Source of the DNA: Caldilineaceae bacterium
GTDB taxonomy: Bacteria > Chloroflexota > Anaerolineae > Caldilineales > Caldilineaceae
Assembly: GCA_020634755.1 (NCBI GenBank)
Contig: JACKBC010000084.1
Location: 1-6,708 of the forward strand
Length of the DNA: 6,708 nucleotides
Direction of reading: 5' to 3'
Shown here: piece by piece, positions 1 through 6,581 of the stretch
Layout: the number at the start of each line of letters is the position of its first letter
Position numbering within the stretch: the stretch's first letter is position 1
Translations under genes and position numbers: made by a program
The notes under the pieces: model-generated
What the model was told of the DNA's origin: nothing
Seen by the model: only the letters and a program-made list of their open reading frames with translations
Database searches by the model: none

Positions 1-569
1 GTTACGTCCAAATGGCGCGTGCCAAAGAGAATGGCAAAACCAGCCAGCAGCATGGCTACATAAAAGGCCGTGTTCTGCACAAAAAAGTGATCGCCAATGG
101 GCTGTGCGCCACTCAGATCCGGATGCGTCCACAGAAGGGTGAAGCTGGTGGAGATGGCTTTGAGCTGAAGTGAAATATAGGGGATCGTGCCCAATAACGC
201 AATGATTGCGACCAGCCCCCCCAATACCGGACTTTTGCCGTAGCGCGATGCAATCAGATCGGCAATGGAGGTGATGCGGTTCACCTTGCTAATGCGAATA
301 ATCTTGCGCAGCACAAACCACCAGAGCGCCGCCATTAGGGTCGGCCCAATGTAGATGGGCAAAAAGCCAATGCCCGTGCGCGCGGCCTGCCCTACGCTGC
401 CATAAAAAGTCCACGCCGTGCAGTAGACCGCCATGGATAACGCATAGACGTACGGGTTGTTGCTCAAGCTTCGCCCCGCGTCGGCCCGCTGATCCGCATA
501 ATACGCAATGGCGAACAGAACGCCCACATAAATTGTTGCAACGGCGAAAATCGCCCCTCCGGTTAGCAT
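1..569 (-). CDS. Symporter-fold membrane protein, probable N-terminus of a CbrA/CrbS-like sensor histidine kinase (partial)
   Basis: I translated this frame by hand from an ATG at 569. It stays open to the window edge, giving 189 complete residues and no stop, so the 3' end lies outside. Hydrophobic helices are visible near residues 4-23, 40-58, 67-88, 114-135 and 168-183. The stretch around 35-60 (LSNNPYVYALS, then CTAWTFYGSVG), RITSIADLIASRYG at 98-111, and GTRHLDV at the truncated end match what I remember of the sodium:solute-symporter-like sensor domain of CbrA/CrbS histidine kinases. That domain is normally followed by PAS, HisKA and HATPase domains, sometimes a receiver. The kinase part cannot be seen, so a stand-alone symporter remains possible. 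No good ribosome site stands at 5-10 nt before the ATG; an AGGAGG at 605-600 is about 30 nt away. The start was chosen because the first helix begins right after it. Lying beside a ligase and an acetate-type symporter, it may sense carboxylates or their flux. Confidence 0.82.
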   Translation of the reverse strand, partial: MLTGGAIFAVATIYVGVLFAIAYYADQRADAGRSLSNNPYVYALSMAVYCTAWTFYGSVGQAARTGIGFLPIYIGPTLMAALWWFVLRKIIRISKVNRITSIADLIASRYGKSPVLGGLVAIIALLGTIPYISLQLKAISTSFTLLWTHPDLSGAQPIGDHFFVQNTAFYVAMLLAGFAILFGTRHLDV

Positions 570-603
570 ATTCGGTGTTTGTTCAGAGTGAAGGCCTCGC
601 CTC

Positions 604-807
604 CTACTTCCTACGCAACTCGATCACCATGGCCATAAGCCCAATCAGCGCAGCCCAAGAAATAAAAATATAAACATACAGTGCCGGCACACCCCACAGG
701 CGTGCGTCCCGGCTGAAAAGCGAGAGAATTGGGTAGTTGAAAAGCAGGCAGCCAATCAGAAAGAGCGCGGCCAGCCGTTGTCCGGTGATCAAGCGTCGGT
801 GGTTCAT
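604..807 (-). CDS. Small two-helix membrane protein next to the symporter-like sensor
   Basis: This 67-residue protein is intact, with ATG at 807 and stop TAG at 606-604. It starts with a short basic stretch (NHRR), then a hydrophobic helix at about 11-31 containing LLFNYPILSLF, a short polar loop with RDARLWG at 33-39, a second helix at about 40-62 (GVPALYVYIF onward), and a basic tail ELRRK. The layout resembles DUF3311-like and other small proteins encoded beside sodium:solute symporters, and I recall similar short ORFs just upstream of CbrA/CrbS-type kinases; I cannot name a family with certainty. It ends 34 nt before the next gene, so the two are probably cotranscribed. The likely role, by inference only, is an accessory subunit of the transporter-like sensor, as DUF4212 is for its symporter. 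There is no clear Shine-Dalgarno site; the leader is pyrimidine-rich because heptad repeats run up to the start. Confidence 0.75.
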   Translation of the reverse strand: MNHRRLITGQRLAALFLIGCLLFNYPILSLFSRDARLWGVPALYVYIFISWAALIGLMAMVIELRRK

Positions 808-813
808 GGGGTT

Positions 814-904
814 GGGAAGTAGGGAGTAAGGGATAAGGATTAGGCGTCCGTACGTATCTTCACTCGTGCGCCGAATCTCTACTCCCTACTCCCCTCATCT
901 CCTA
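814..904. repeat. Imperfect GTAGGGA-type heptad repeats forming a long inverted repeat
   Basis: This covers the gap between the CBS-DUF294 gene and the small membrane gene. The segment 818-828 (AGTAGGGAGTA) is exactly complementary to 880-890 (TACTCCCTACT). Pairing extends to 814-828 with 880-894 with one mismatch, leaving a loop of about 51 nt. Each arm is itself built of degenerate 7-bp units (GGGAAGT, AGGGAGT, AAGGGAT on one side; CTCTACT, CCCTACT on the other). The right side runs into the stop codon of the CBS-DUF294 gene at 904-902. A related piece, CTCCTACTTCCTAC, lies at 601-614 over the stop codon of the small membrane gene. In RNA the arms could pair and influence read-through or stability, but there is no U-tract, so I do not call it a terminator. 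Confidence 0.6.
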
Positions 905-2323
905 TCGAAACGCAGAGCTGATGCCGTTCTGCATCTGCTCGATGGTCACAAAAGCTGCGCGCAAGTTGCGTCGTTCCAGGGCAGACAGCTCATCCCAGGC
1001 GACTTTATTGGAGGGCGTTTGGCCAGCACGAGCCGCCGCCAGTTGTTGGCGCAAACGCAGGCGCAGCAGAAATTCCAGCGTTTCGGCCAGCCGATCGGCG
1101 CCCTCCTGGCTTATTGTACCAGATTCAGCCGAGATCGCCAGCCGCTCCAATGTAGAACGTTCTAGCGAACCGGCGGCCAGAGATGTGGCGCGCGCCAGCC
1201 CCACAATGGGCGCCACGCCGCCCTTTTTGATGTCCACCATGCCATCACCATCGCAGCGTACGCGCTTGAAAAAGTTGAGCGGCGGGTGAAATTCCAGCGC
1301 ATTTTGCAGCATGAGACGGCGAAAGAGCGGCTCATGCTGGGCGCTGACCAGAATCATTTCCAGCGGCTCCAGCGACAGTTCGCCATGCACTGGGCGGAAA
1401 TCGAAAAAGATGGAGGCTTCCAGCAGCGCTTGGGGTTCGGGTTTACGCACCCAAGCCGCAAAAATGGCTTCCCACGCGGCCAGCGGGTGGCGCCAATTGG
1501 TGGCCATATAGCCGCCGGGACAGGGCGGAAACCCGGCCCGAATCAGCCCATCGATTACCTTTTGGGCCAGCTTGCCAAAATAGGCGCGCGCGGCTTCACT
1601 CTCCTCGGCATAAATCAGAGCGTTGTCCTGATCGGTCAGCAGCGCCTGTTCCAGTCGCCCTTCGGAGCCAAAGACAATCCAGGCGTAGGGTGTGGGGGGC
1701 GGCCCCAGCTCGGCTTCGGCCAGGCGCAAGAGCCGCTTGGCCAGCATATCGTTGAGGCTGGAAACAATCTGGCCAATCTGCGACACGCCCAGGTTGCCTA
1801 GCAGCAGTGCCTCCACCGTGTCGGTAATTTCAGCGCCATATTCAGCCAGCAGTTCACTCTGCGCAAGACTCTCCACTTTGCTTTGCAAATAGATGGGACT
1901 GTGCGACTGTTGGCGCATCAGATGGGCATCGCTGACCAACCCCACAATTGCGCCCTCTTCCACCACGGCCAGGTGATGAATGCCTTCTTCCACCATGACC
2001 AACAGCGCCGTGTAGATAGGTCGATCCGAGTCGATGGTCTTGAGCGGACGGCTCATAATCTGCGCCACCGGCGTCTGCGGCCCGCGGCCCACGGCCAGCA
2101 CCCGCCCGCGCAAATCGCGATCGGTGATAATGCCAGGCGGGTCGGCGGAGACCAGCGCATAGCTAACGCCAGCGGCCGTCATCTGCTGCGCGGCTTCACC
2201 CACCGTGGCCGATGGGGCCACATAGAGTGGCGTCCGATTCATCACATGTTTGATGGCGGCGGCCAATGTGCGCGACGCAGCAGTGGATGTTTCGGTTATG
2301 GGGGAGGGCGGCATATGAGACAT
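902..2323 (-). CDS. CBS-pair and DUF294 putative nucleotidyltransferase protein
   Basis: This is a soluble 473-residue protein. After a low-complexity leader (1-20) come two CBS domains, about 24-80 and 86-138, which as a class bind adenine nucleotides. The first keeps a T-x-x-D ribose-phosphate motif (T67, D70); at the same place the second has S131 and H134. A nucleotidyltransferase-fold DUF294 domain follows, with GSEGR at 219-223 and the D-x-D pair D231/D233 in TDQDNAL, plus a likely third carboxylate D308 in FFDFRPVHG. Residues of about 340-470 fit the helical DUF294_C domain. The core is related to the GlnD uridylyltransferase domain, but no substrate has been established for the family as far as I know. 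Many relatives are about 600 residues or more with an N-terminal cyclic-nucleotide-binding domain; here that domain is absent and no remnant is visible upstream. An AGTAGGT lies a few bases before ATG 2323; an in-frame ATG three codons later is an alternative start. DUF294 proteins commonly sit beside such symporters, which suggests control of uptake or activation. Confidence 0.9.
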   Translation of the reverse strand: MSHMPPSPITETSTAASRTLAAAIKHVMNRTPLYVAPSATVGEAAQQMTAAGVSYALVSADPPGIITDRDLRGRVLAVGRGPQTPVAQIMSRPLKTIDSDRPIYTALLVMVEEGIHHLAVVEEGAIVGLVSDAHLMRQQSHSPIYLQSKVESLAQSELLAEYGAEITDTVEALLLGNLGVSQIGQIVSSLNDMLAKRLLRLAEAELGPPPTPYAWIVFGSEGRLEQALLTDQDNALIYAEESEAARAYFGKLAQKVIDGLIRAGFPPCPGGYMATNWRHPLAAWEAIFAAWVRKPEPQALLEASIFFDFRPVHGELSLEPLEMILVSAQHEPLFRRLMLQNALEFHPPLNFFKRVRCDGDGMVDIKKGGVAPIVGLARATSLAAGSLERSTLERLAISAESGTISQEGADRLAETLEFLLRLRLRQQLAAARAGQTPSNKVAWDELSALERRNLRAAFVTIEQMQNGISSAFR

Positions 2324-2334
2324 ACGTACCTACT

Positions 2335-2376
2335 TGATAAACAAAAGGACGCTCAATTGCGCCCCTTTGTTTATCA
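2335..2376 (-). other. Strong hairpin between symporter and CBS-DUF294 genes
   Basis: The arms TGATAAACAAAAGG (2335-2348) and CCTTTGTTTATCA (2364-2376) pair over 13 bp with one bulged base. Inside an internal mismatch, CGC (2350-2352) pairs with GCG (2359-2361) across a six-base loop. On the transcribed strand the structure lies 29 nt after the symporter stop and ends 11 nt before the CBS-DUF294 ATG. The distal arm is T-rich (CCTTTTGTTTATC), but no separate run of T follows, so it may be a weak or partial terminator, or an RNA-processing or stability element that makes the downstream gene less expressed than the transporter. Symmetry means it could act in either direction. Confidence 0.6.
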
Positions 2377-2405
2377 CATGCGGTCAACGAATACAAATTC
2401 TCAAA

Positions 2406-4169
2406 TTAGTGAGCGGTTACGGCATCTGCCGCCCCGCGCGGTACGCGCACCGACTCGACCATGTCCTGAATATCCTGTGGCGGCGCGGCGGTTATACGCG
2501 AAACTACGTACGTAACTACCAGGTTGAGGACCATGCCGATAGCCCCGATGCCCTCACCGCTTATGCCGGCAATCCAGGGCGGATTTTTGAGGAAGTTGGT
2601 GTTGACGATGTAGAGAAGCGTAAAGAGCAGACCCACGATAATGCCCGCTGTGGCGCCCGCTGAATTGGTGCGCTTGTCGAAGATGCCCAGCAGGATCAGC
2701 GGGAAGGTGCTGGAGGCAGCCAGCCCAAAGGCCAGCGCCACCACCTGCCCTACAAAGCCAGGTGGGTTGATGCCAAAGTACCCGGCAAAGATGAGCGCAA
2801 CGCCAATGGCAATGCGACCGGCCATCAAGCGATTGTCTTCCGAAGCGCCGGGATTGATCACCCGATAATAGATGTCGTGCGACACAGCGCTGGACATGGC
2901 CAGCAGCAGACCAGATGCCGTGGAAAGCGCCGCCGCCAGACCGCCTGCCGCTACCAAGGCAATGATGAACGGCGCCAGCTTGGCAATTTCGGGATTAGCC
3001 AGCACAATAATATCGCGGTCAAAGTAGGCCTCATTTGCGGTGTCCGCCTTGGGCTCTTTAAAGTTGGTGCCGTTAAAGGCATCACCCGGCAGAAAGGCGA
3101 TTTTGCCGTCGTTATTTTTGTCCACAAAGGCCAGTAGCCCAGTCTTTTGCCAACTGGTAGCCCAGGTTACTTCCTGGCCGTTGGCGTCGTTGAGAATGTA
3201 AATGTCCTGCTTGTCGCCCGGCTCCACATTGGCCACCGTGGCTGTATCCAGCGTGTTGATCAGGTTGTAGCGCGCAAAGGCGGCAATGGCTGGCGCAGTG
3301 GTATAGAGTAGCGCAATAAAGAGCAGCGCCCAGCCGGCCGAATAGCGGGCGGCGCGCACATTTGGCACCGTGTAGAAGCGGGTGATCACGTGCGGCAGAC
3401 CCGCAGTACCGGCCATAAGTGCCAGCGTGACGCAGAAGACATCAAGCATCCCCTTGCCCACAAAGGGTTGTGTATATTCCTGAAAACCCAGCGTTACTTG
3501 CAAATCGTTGAGCCGCGGGATAATGTCGCTAAAGGTAAAGGAAATTTGGGGAATGGGATTGCCGGTCAAGACAGCGCCGATGGCGAAAGCCGGAATAAGA
3601 TATGCAACAATCAACACCGAATATTGAGCCACCTGCGTCCAGGTAATGCCCTTCATGCCGCCCAAAATGGCAAAAAAGCCCACGATCAACATGCCGATGA
3701 CGACGCCCGTGGTAATGCCAACGCCCAAGAAACGGCTAAAGACAATGCCCACACCGCGCATCTGGCCCGCCACATAGGTCAGCGAAATTACCACCGTGGC
3801 AATGGCCGCCAGCACGCGCACGAGCTGTGAATAGTAGCGGTCGCCCACAAAGTCCGGCACAGTGTATTTGCCAAACTTACGCAGATAGGGCGCCAGGAGC
3901 AACGCCAGCAGCACGTAACCACCCGTCCAGCCCATTAAATAAATCGTGCCGTTAAAGCCCATAAATGAAATCAGACCGGCCATGGAAATAAACGACGCTG
4001 CGCTCATCCAGTCTGCTGCCGTGGCCGCGCCATTGGCAACCGCTGGTACGCCTTGCCCAGCCACATAAAAGCCCTTGGTGTCGCGCACCCGATTTGCATA
4101 GCCGATGTAGATATAGAGCGCAAAGGTGATGCCTACCACAATGTAGGTCCAAAGTTCAACAGATGACAT
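2406..4169 (-). CDS. Cation/acetate-type sodium:solute symporter, large subunit (VC_2705 family)
   Basis: This is a full-length 587-residue inner-membrane transporter with about 13 predicted helices. Sodium:solute symporter features include GFYVAGQGVP (33-42), AADWMSAASFISMAG in the first core helix (51-65), GQMRGVGIVFSRFLGVG (135-151), GLPHVITRFYTVPNVRAARYSAGW near 257-280, and LAAALSTASGLLLAMSSAVSH near 411-431. Residues S416/T417 lie where sodium-site hydroxyls are expected in this fold. A hydrophilic insert at about 303-395 separates two helices and contains DKNNDGKI (350-357), similar to the insert I recall in VC_2705-type symporters. Such proteins import acetate or other short carboxylates with a cation. 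A strong AAAGGAG lies 8 nt before ATG 4169, inside the 30-nt gap after the DUF4212 gene, so the two subunits are coexpressed. The exact substrate cannot be read from sequence; ActP is a more distant relative, so I give no symbol. Confidence 0.93.
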   Translation of the reverse strand: MSSVELWTYIVVGITFALYIYIGYANRVRDTKGFYVAGQGVPAVANGAATAADWMSAASFISMAGLISFMGFNGTIYLMGWTGGYVLLALLLAPYLRKFGKYTVPDFVGDRYYSQLVRVLAAIATVVISLTYVAGQMRGVGIVFSRFLGVGITTGVVIGMLIVGFFAILGGMKGITWTQVAQYSVLIVAYLIPAFAIGAVLTGNPIPQISFTFSDIIPRLNDLQVTLGFQEYTQPFVGKGMLDVFCVTLALMAGTAGLPHVITRFYTVPNVRAARYSAGWALLFIALLYTTAPAIAAFARYNLINTLDTATVANVEPGDKQDIYILNDANGQEVTWATSWQKTGLLAFVDKNNDGKIAFLPGDAFNGTNFKEPKADTANEAYFDRDIIVLANPEIAKLAPFIIALVAAGGLAAALSTASGLLLAMSSAVSHDIYYRVINPGASEDNRLMAGRIAIGVALIFAGYFGINPPGFVGQVVALAFGLAASSTFPLILLGIFDKRTNSAGATAGIIVGLLFTLLYIVNTNFLKNPPWIAGISGEGIGAIGMVLNLVVTYVVSRITAAPPQDIQDMVESVRVPRGAADAVTAH

Positions 4170-4174
4170 TAAAA

Positions 4175-4191
4175 TGACTCCTTTAAAGGAT
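4175..4191 (-). promoter_or_regulatory. Shine-Dalgarno site of the symporter gene inside a palindrome
   Basis: On the minus strand AAAGGAG precedes the ATG at 4169 with 8 nt spacing, which fixes the start. It overlaps the 10-bp palindrome CCTTTAAAGG (4180-4189). A loopless palindrome cannot fold on itself well, so any regulatory meaning is doubtful. Confidence 0.75.
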
Positions 4192-4199
4192 TGGGTTAT

Positions 4200-4496
4200 T
4201 TATTCATCCACATCGAATTCTTTGTCCAGCTTGTCCATGCGCCAGCAATAGACAAAGATCAGGATCACGAACACGATCATCGAGCCTTGTTGGGCAAACC
4301 AGAAGCCCAGCGGCAAGCTGCCCAGGCGAATATTGTTGAGTACAGGGGCCAGGATAATGCCCGCCACATATGAAACCAATGCCCAGATCACCAGCAGCGT
4401 TAAAATCAGCCTGATGTTGCGCTTCCAATATTCAAGCGCTTTGCCCTTATCAATGGGATTGCTCTTGGCCCGCTGCGGGGCGCCTCGTTTTGCCAT
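4200..4496 (-). CDS. DUF4212 small subunit of the sodium:solute symporter
   Basis: With the start at ATG 4496 the protein has 98 residues, normal for DUF4212. A basic N-terminus (1-19) is followed by the YWKRNIRLI motif (23-31), a first helix at about 28-50, the loop LNNIRLGSLPLG, and a second helix at about 63-85 that starts with the family hallmark GFWFAQQGS (64-72). The tail RMDKLDKEFDVDE is acidic and probably cytoplasmic. I chose 4496 over an in-frame ATG at 4553 because AAAGGAG stands 6 nt before it and the 19-residue extension looks unlike the family. DUF4212 proteins are found almost always next to VC_2705-type symporters and are taken to be their small partner. The gene ends 30 nt before the symporter gene. 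Confidence 0.93.
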   Translation of the reverse strand: MAKRGAPQRAKSNPIDKGKALEYWKRNIRLILTLLVIWALVSYVAGIILAPVLNNIRLGSLPLGFWFAQQGSMIVFVILIFVYCWRMDKLDKEFDVDE

Positions 4497-4697
4497 ACGA
4501 TTCTCCTTTGAAAAAATGAATGGAATGATATACGAACTCAGATACTTCGCCATCGCTCAGTACAAGTTTACGATTTACGAAATGTCTAGTTAACGATCTG
4601 GATTTGCAACATGTAATGATTATTCTTAATCGTAGGAATACACATGCCGAGAATCGAGCCACAATACTGCGTGACCTAGCATACATCGTATATCCCC
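4497..4697 (-). promoter_or_regulatory. 201-bp AT-richer leader before the transporter pair, possible internal promoter
   Basis: This gap separates the ligase stop from the DUF4212 start and is clearly richer in A and T than the genes around it. I see a tandem TTTACGA duplicate at 4567-4580, a short AT hairpin GATTA-TTCT-TAATC at 4618-4631, a GTTAAC at 4589-4594, and the AAAGGAG ribosome site just upstream of 4496. No hairpin with a U-tract follows the ligase gene. No convincing -35/-10 pair could be picked by eye, so an internal promoter is inferred from the length and base composition only. Confidence 0.35.
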
Positions 4698-6581
4698 TTA
4701 GTCCTCCAACGTACTCAAATCTCCTGGATCATCTCCCACCTCCTGCGCTTTGAGTAGACGACGCACGATCTTGCCGCTGCGTGTTTTAGGTAGCTTTTCG
4801 ATGAAGTCCAGCGCGCCGGGGGTGGCGATGGGGCCTAACTCTTTGCGCACGTGGGCCACAATACTTTGGCGCGTCTCGTCGGTGGGCGTGCTGCCCAAGG
4901 CCAGCACCACAAAGGCCTTAATCGCCTCGCCCTTGATTGGATCCGGCACGCCGATGACGGCCGATTCGGCCACGGCGGGGTGCGTGATTAACGCCGATTC
5001 TACGTCGGCTGTGCCAATACGATGGCCGGCCACGTTGAGCACATCGTCGCTGCGCCCCAACACGGTTATGTAGCCGGAATCGTCCCAACTGGCAACATCG
5101 CCCGCCGCATAGACGTTGGGAATTTCGTTCCAATATTGGGTGTAGCGTTCGTGATTGTTCCAGATGGTGCGCATCATGTGCGGGAAGGGACGCCGCAGCG
5201 CCAGTAGACCGCCCTTGCCCTTGGGCACGTCATTGCCATCGGCATCCACTACGGCAGCCACGGCGCCCGGCATGGCTACACCCGCGGAACCCGGTTTGCC
5301 CGGTAGGGAAAAGTGGGTGGCCACGGTCGGCCCACCCAACTCGGTCTGCCACCAGTTGTCGGCCACAGTGCCGCGTTGACCGCCGTCTAGCAAATGCCTA
5401 TTGGCCCAGCGCCACGCCGCCGGGTTGAGCGGCTCGCCCGCCACCGTGATCAGCCGCAGCGACGACAGATCGTACTTGGCCGGATATTCAGGCCCAAACT
5501 TCATAAACATGCGCACTGCCGTGGGCGCCGTAAACATAACGTTGATCTTATGCCGTTCCACCAGCGACCAGATGACGCCGGGGTCGGGATAGTCCGGAGC
5601 GCCCTCGCGAAAGACTGAGGTGACGCCCTCTACCAGCGGCGCATAGACAATATACGAATGACCCACCACCCAGCCAATATCCGAAGTGGCCCAATAAATG
5701 TCATCGTCCTTCACATCAAAAAAGCCACGCAGATGATAGCCCGTGCCAACCATGTAGCCGCCGTGTACGTGGACCACGCCTTTGGGCTTGCCGGTAGAGC
5801 CGGAGGTATAGAGAATGTAGAGCGGGTGCTCGGCATCCACTGGTTCGGGCGCCGTATCGGGACCATGCGCGTTGAGCAGGGCCAGAAAGTCAACCTCATT
5901 GGCCTTAAGCGCCCGCGGCTCTCCCCGTTGAAACCAGACTACCGCCTCCAGCGCCAGCCCCGCAATGGCCTCGTCTACAATTCCGCTGAGCGTGACCGGT
6001 TTGCCGCGGCGCATGCTTTGGTCGCCGGCAATCACCACTTTGGCCCCGGCATCCAAAATGCGGTCGCGCAGGGCACCCACGCCCATGCCGGCATAGACCA
6101 CGCTGTGGATGGCGCCGATGCGCGCGCAGGCCAGCATGGAGATGACACCCTCCAGCGTCAATGGCATGTAAATAATGCAGGTGTCGCCCTTGCCCAGCCC
6201 CAGCGATTTGAGGCCGGTGGCAAAGCGCGCCACTAGATCGCGCAGCTCTTTGTAGCTCACCTTGCGCTCGGCGCCATCCTCACCGACCCAAATCATGGCC
6301 AGCTTGTCGCCATTGGGGCCGTCGGCGTGGCGGTCCAGCGCGTTGAGCGTAATATTGGTCTGGCCGCCGATAAACCAGCGGTGATCCGGATAATCCCACT
6401 CCATGACTTTGGTCCACGGCGTGAACCATGCATACCGGCTAGCCCACGCTCCCCAAAAGGCCTCAGGATCATCAATACTGCGCTGATATTCGGCGGCAAA
6501 GTCTTTGATATTGGCCTGCTGCAAGAGCGAATCCGGCGCCCGATACCATTCGTCGTATTGGAGGATCTGTTCTAAATGCAT
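4698..6581 (-). CDS. acs: AMP-forming acyl-CoA ligase, acetyl-CoA synthetase family
   Basis: This cytoplasmic enzyme turns acetate, or a similar short acid, plus ATP and CoA into acyl-CoA, AMP and pyrophosphate. With ATG 6581 it has 627 residues, slightly short of the usual 640-660. I chose this start because an AGAGGGAAG stretch precedes it; the ATG at 6632 has no ribosome site and adds 17 atypical residues. Visible motifs are the P-loop TSGSTGKPKG (259-268), GWVVGHSY (303-310), TVAGEPLNP (379-387), NWWQTELGG (409-417), the adenylate-binding D495 in YAAGD, the hinge region GRSDDVLNVAGHRIG (509-523), and the catalytic lysine K604 in KTRSGK, the residue acetylated by Pat-type enzymes in relatives. 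The end GDLSTLED is Acs-like. Pocket residues differ from classic Acs: V306 replaces the expected Thr and A381 the expected Val, while W411 is kept. The main substrate could therefore be propionate or 3-hydroxypropionate, and the symbol marks family rather than proven substrate. Confidence 0.9.
   Translation of the reverse strand: MHLEQILQYDEWYRAPDSLLQQANIKDFAAEYQRSIDDPEAFWGAWASRYAWFTPWTKVMEWDYPDHRWFIGGQTNITLNALDRHADGPNGDKLAMIWVGEDGAERKVSYKELRDLVARFATGLKSLGLGKGDTCIIYMPLTLEGVISMLACARIGAIHSVVYAGMGVGALRDRILDAGAKVVIAGDQSMRRGKPVTLSGIVDEAIAGLALEAVVWFQRGEPRALKANEVDFLALLNAHGPDTAPEPVDAEHPLYILYTSGSTGKPKGVVHVHGGYMVGTGYHLRGFFDVKDDDIYWATSDIGWVVGHSYIVYAPLVEGVTSVFREGAPDYPDPGVIWSLVERHKINVMFTAPTAVRMFMKFGPEYPAKYDLSSLRLITVAGEPLNPAAWRWANRHLLDGGQRGTVADNWWQTELGGPTVATHFSLPGKPGSAGVAMPGAVAAVVDADGNDVPKGKGGLLALRRPFPHMMRTIWNNHERYTQYWNEIPNVYAAGDVASWDDSGYITVLGRSDDVLNVAGHRIGTADVESALITHPAVAESAVIGVPDPIKGEAIKAFVVLALGSTPTDETRQSIVAHVRKELGPIATPGALDFIEKLPKTRSGKIVRRLLKAQEVGDDPGDLSTLED

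Noticed and set aside
600..605. Perfect AGGAGG on the minus strand as ribosome site of the sensor gene
   Set aside because: It is about 30 nt before ATG 569 and no in-frame ATG, GTG or TTG lies at normal spacing; it is probably part of the heptad repeat.
1286..1801. 171-residue plus-strand ORF
   Set aside because: It is fully antisense to the conserved nucleotidyltransferase and CBS-linker coding region and shows no recognisable motif.
1883..2515. 210-residue plus-strand ORF
   Set aside because: It is antisense to the CBS-DUF294 gene and the symporter end, rich in His, Arg and Gln with no domain; a shadow of GC-biased codons.
3390..3830. 146-residue plus-strand ORF
   Set aside because: It is antisense to symporter helices; the polar, His- and Asn-rich composition is what reversed hydrophobic codons give.
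2406..4169. Calling the transporter actP
   Set aside because: The DUF4212 partner and the hydrophilic insert point to the VC_2705-type family, which is related to but distinct from E. coli ActP.
4180..4189. CCTTTAAAGG palindrome as an operator
   Set aside because: It is explained by the Shine-Dalgarno site AAAGGAG with neighbouring bases; no second copy was seen.
4497..4553. Longer DUF4212 start at ATG 4553
   Set aside because: The AAAGGAG site lies between this ATG and the one at 4496, so the latter is the real start.
4450..4686. 78-residue minus-strand ORF starting in the ligase-DUF4212 gap
   Set aside because: It overlaps the DUF4212 start out of frame, has low-quality Cys/Arg/Ser-rich sequence and resembles no family I know.
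5658..6236. 192-residue plus-strand ORF
   Set aside because: It is fully antisense to the ligase, whose conserved motifs span the same bases.
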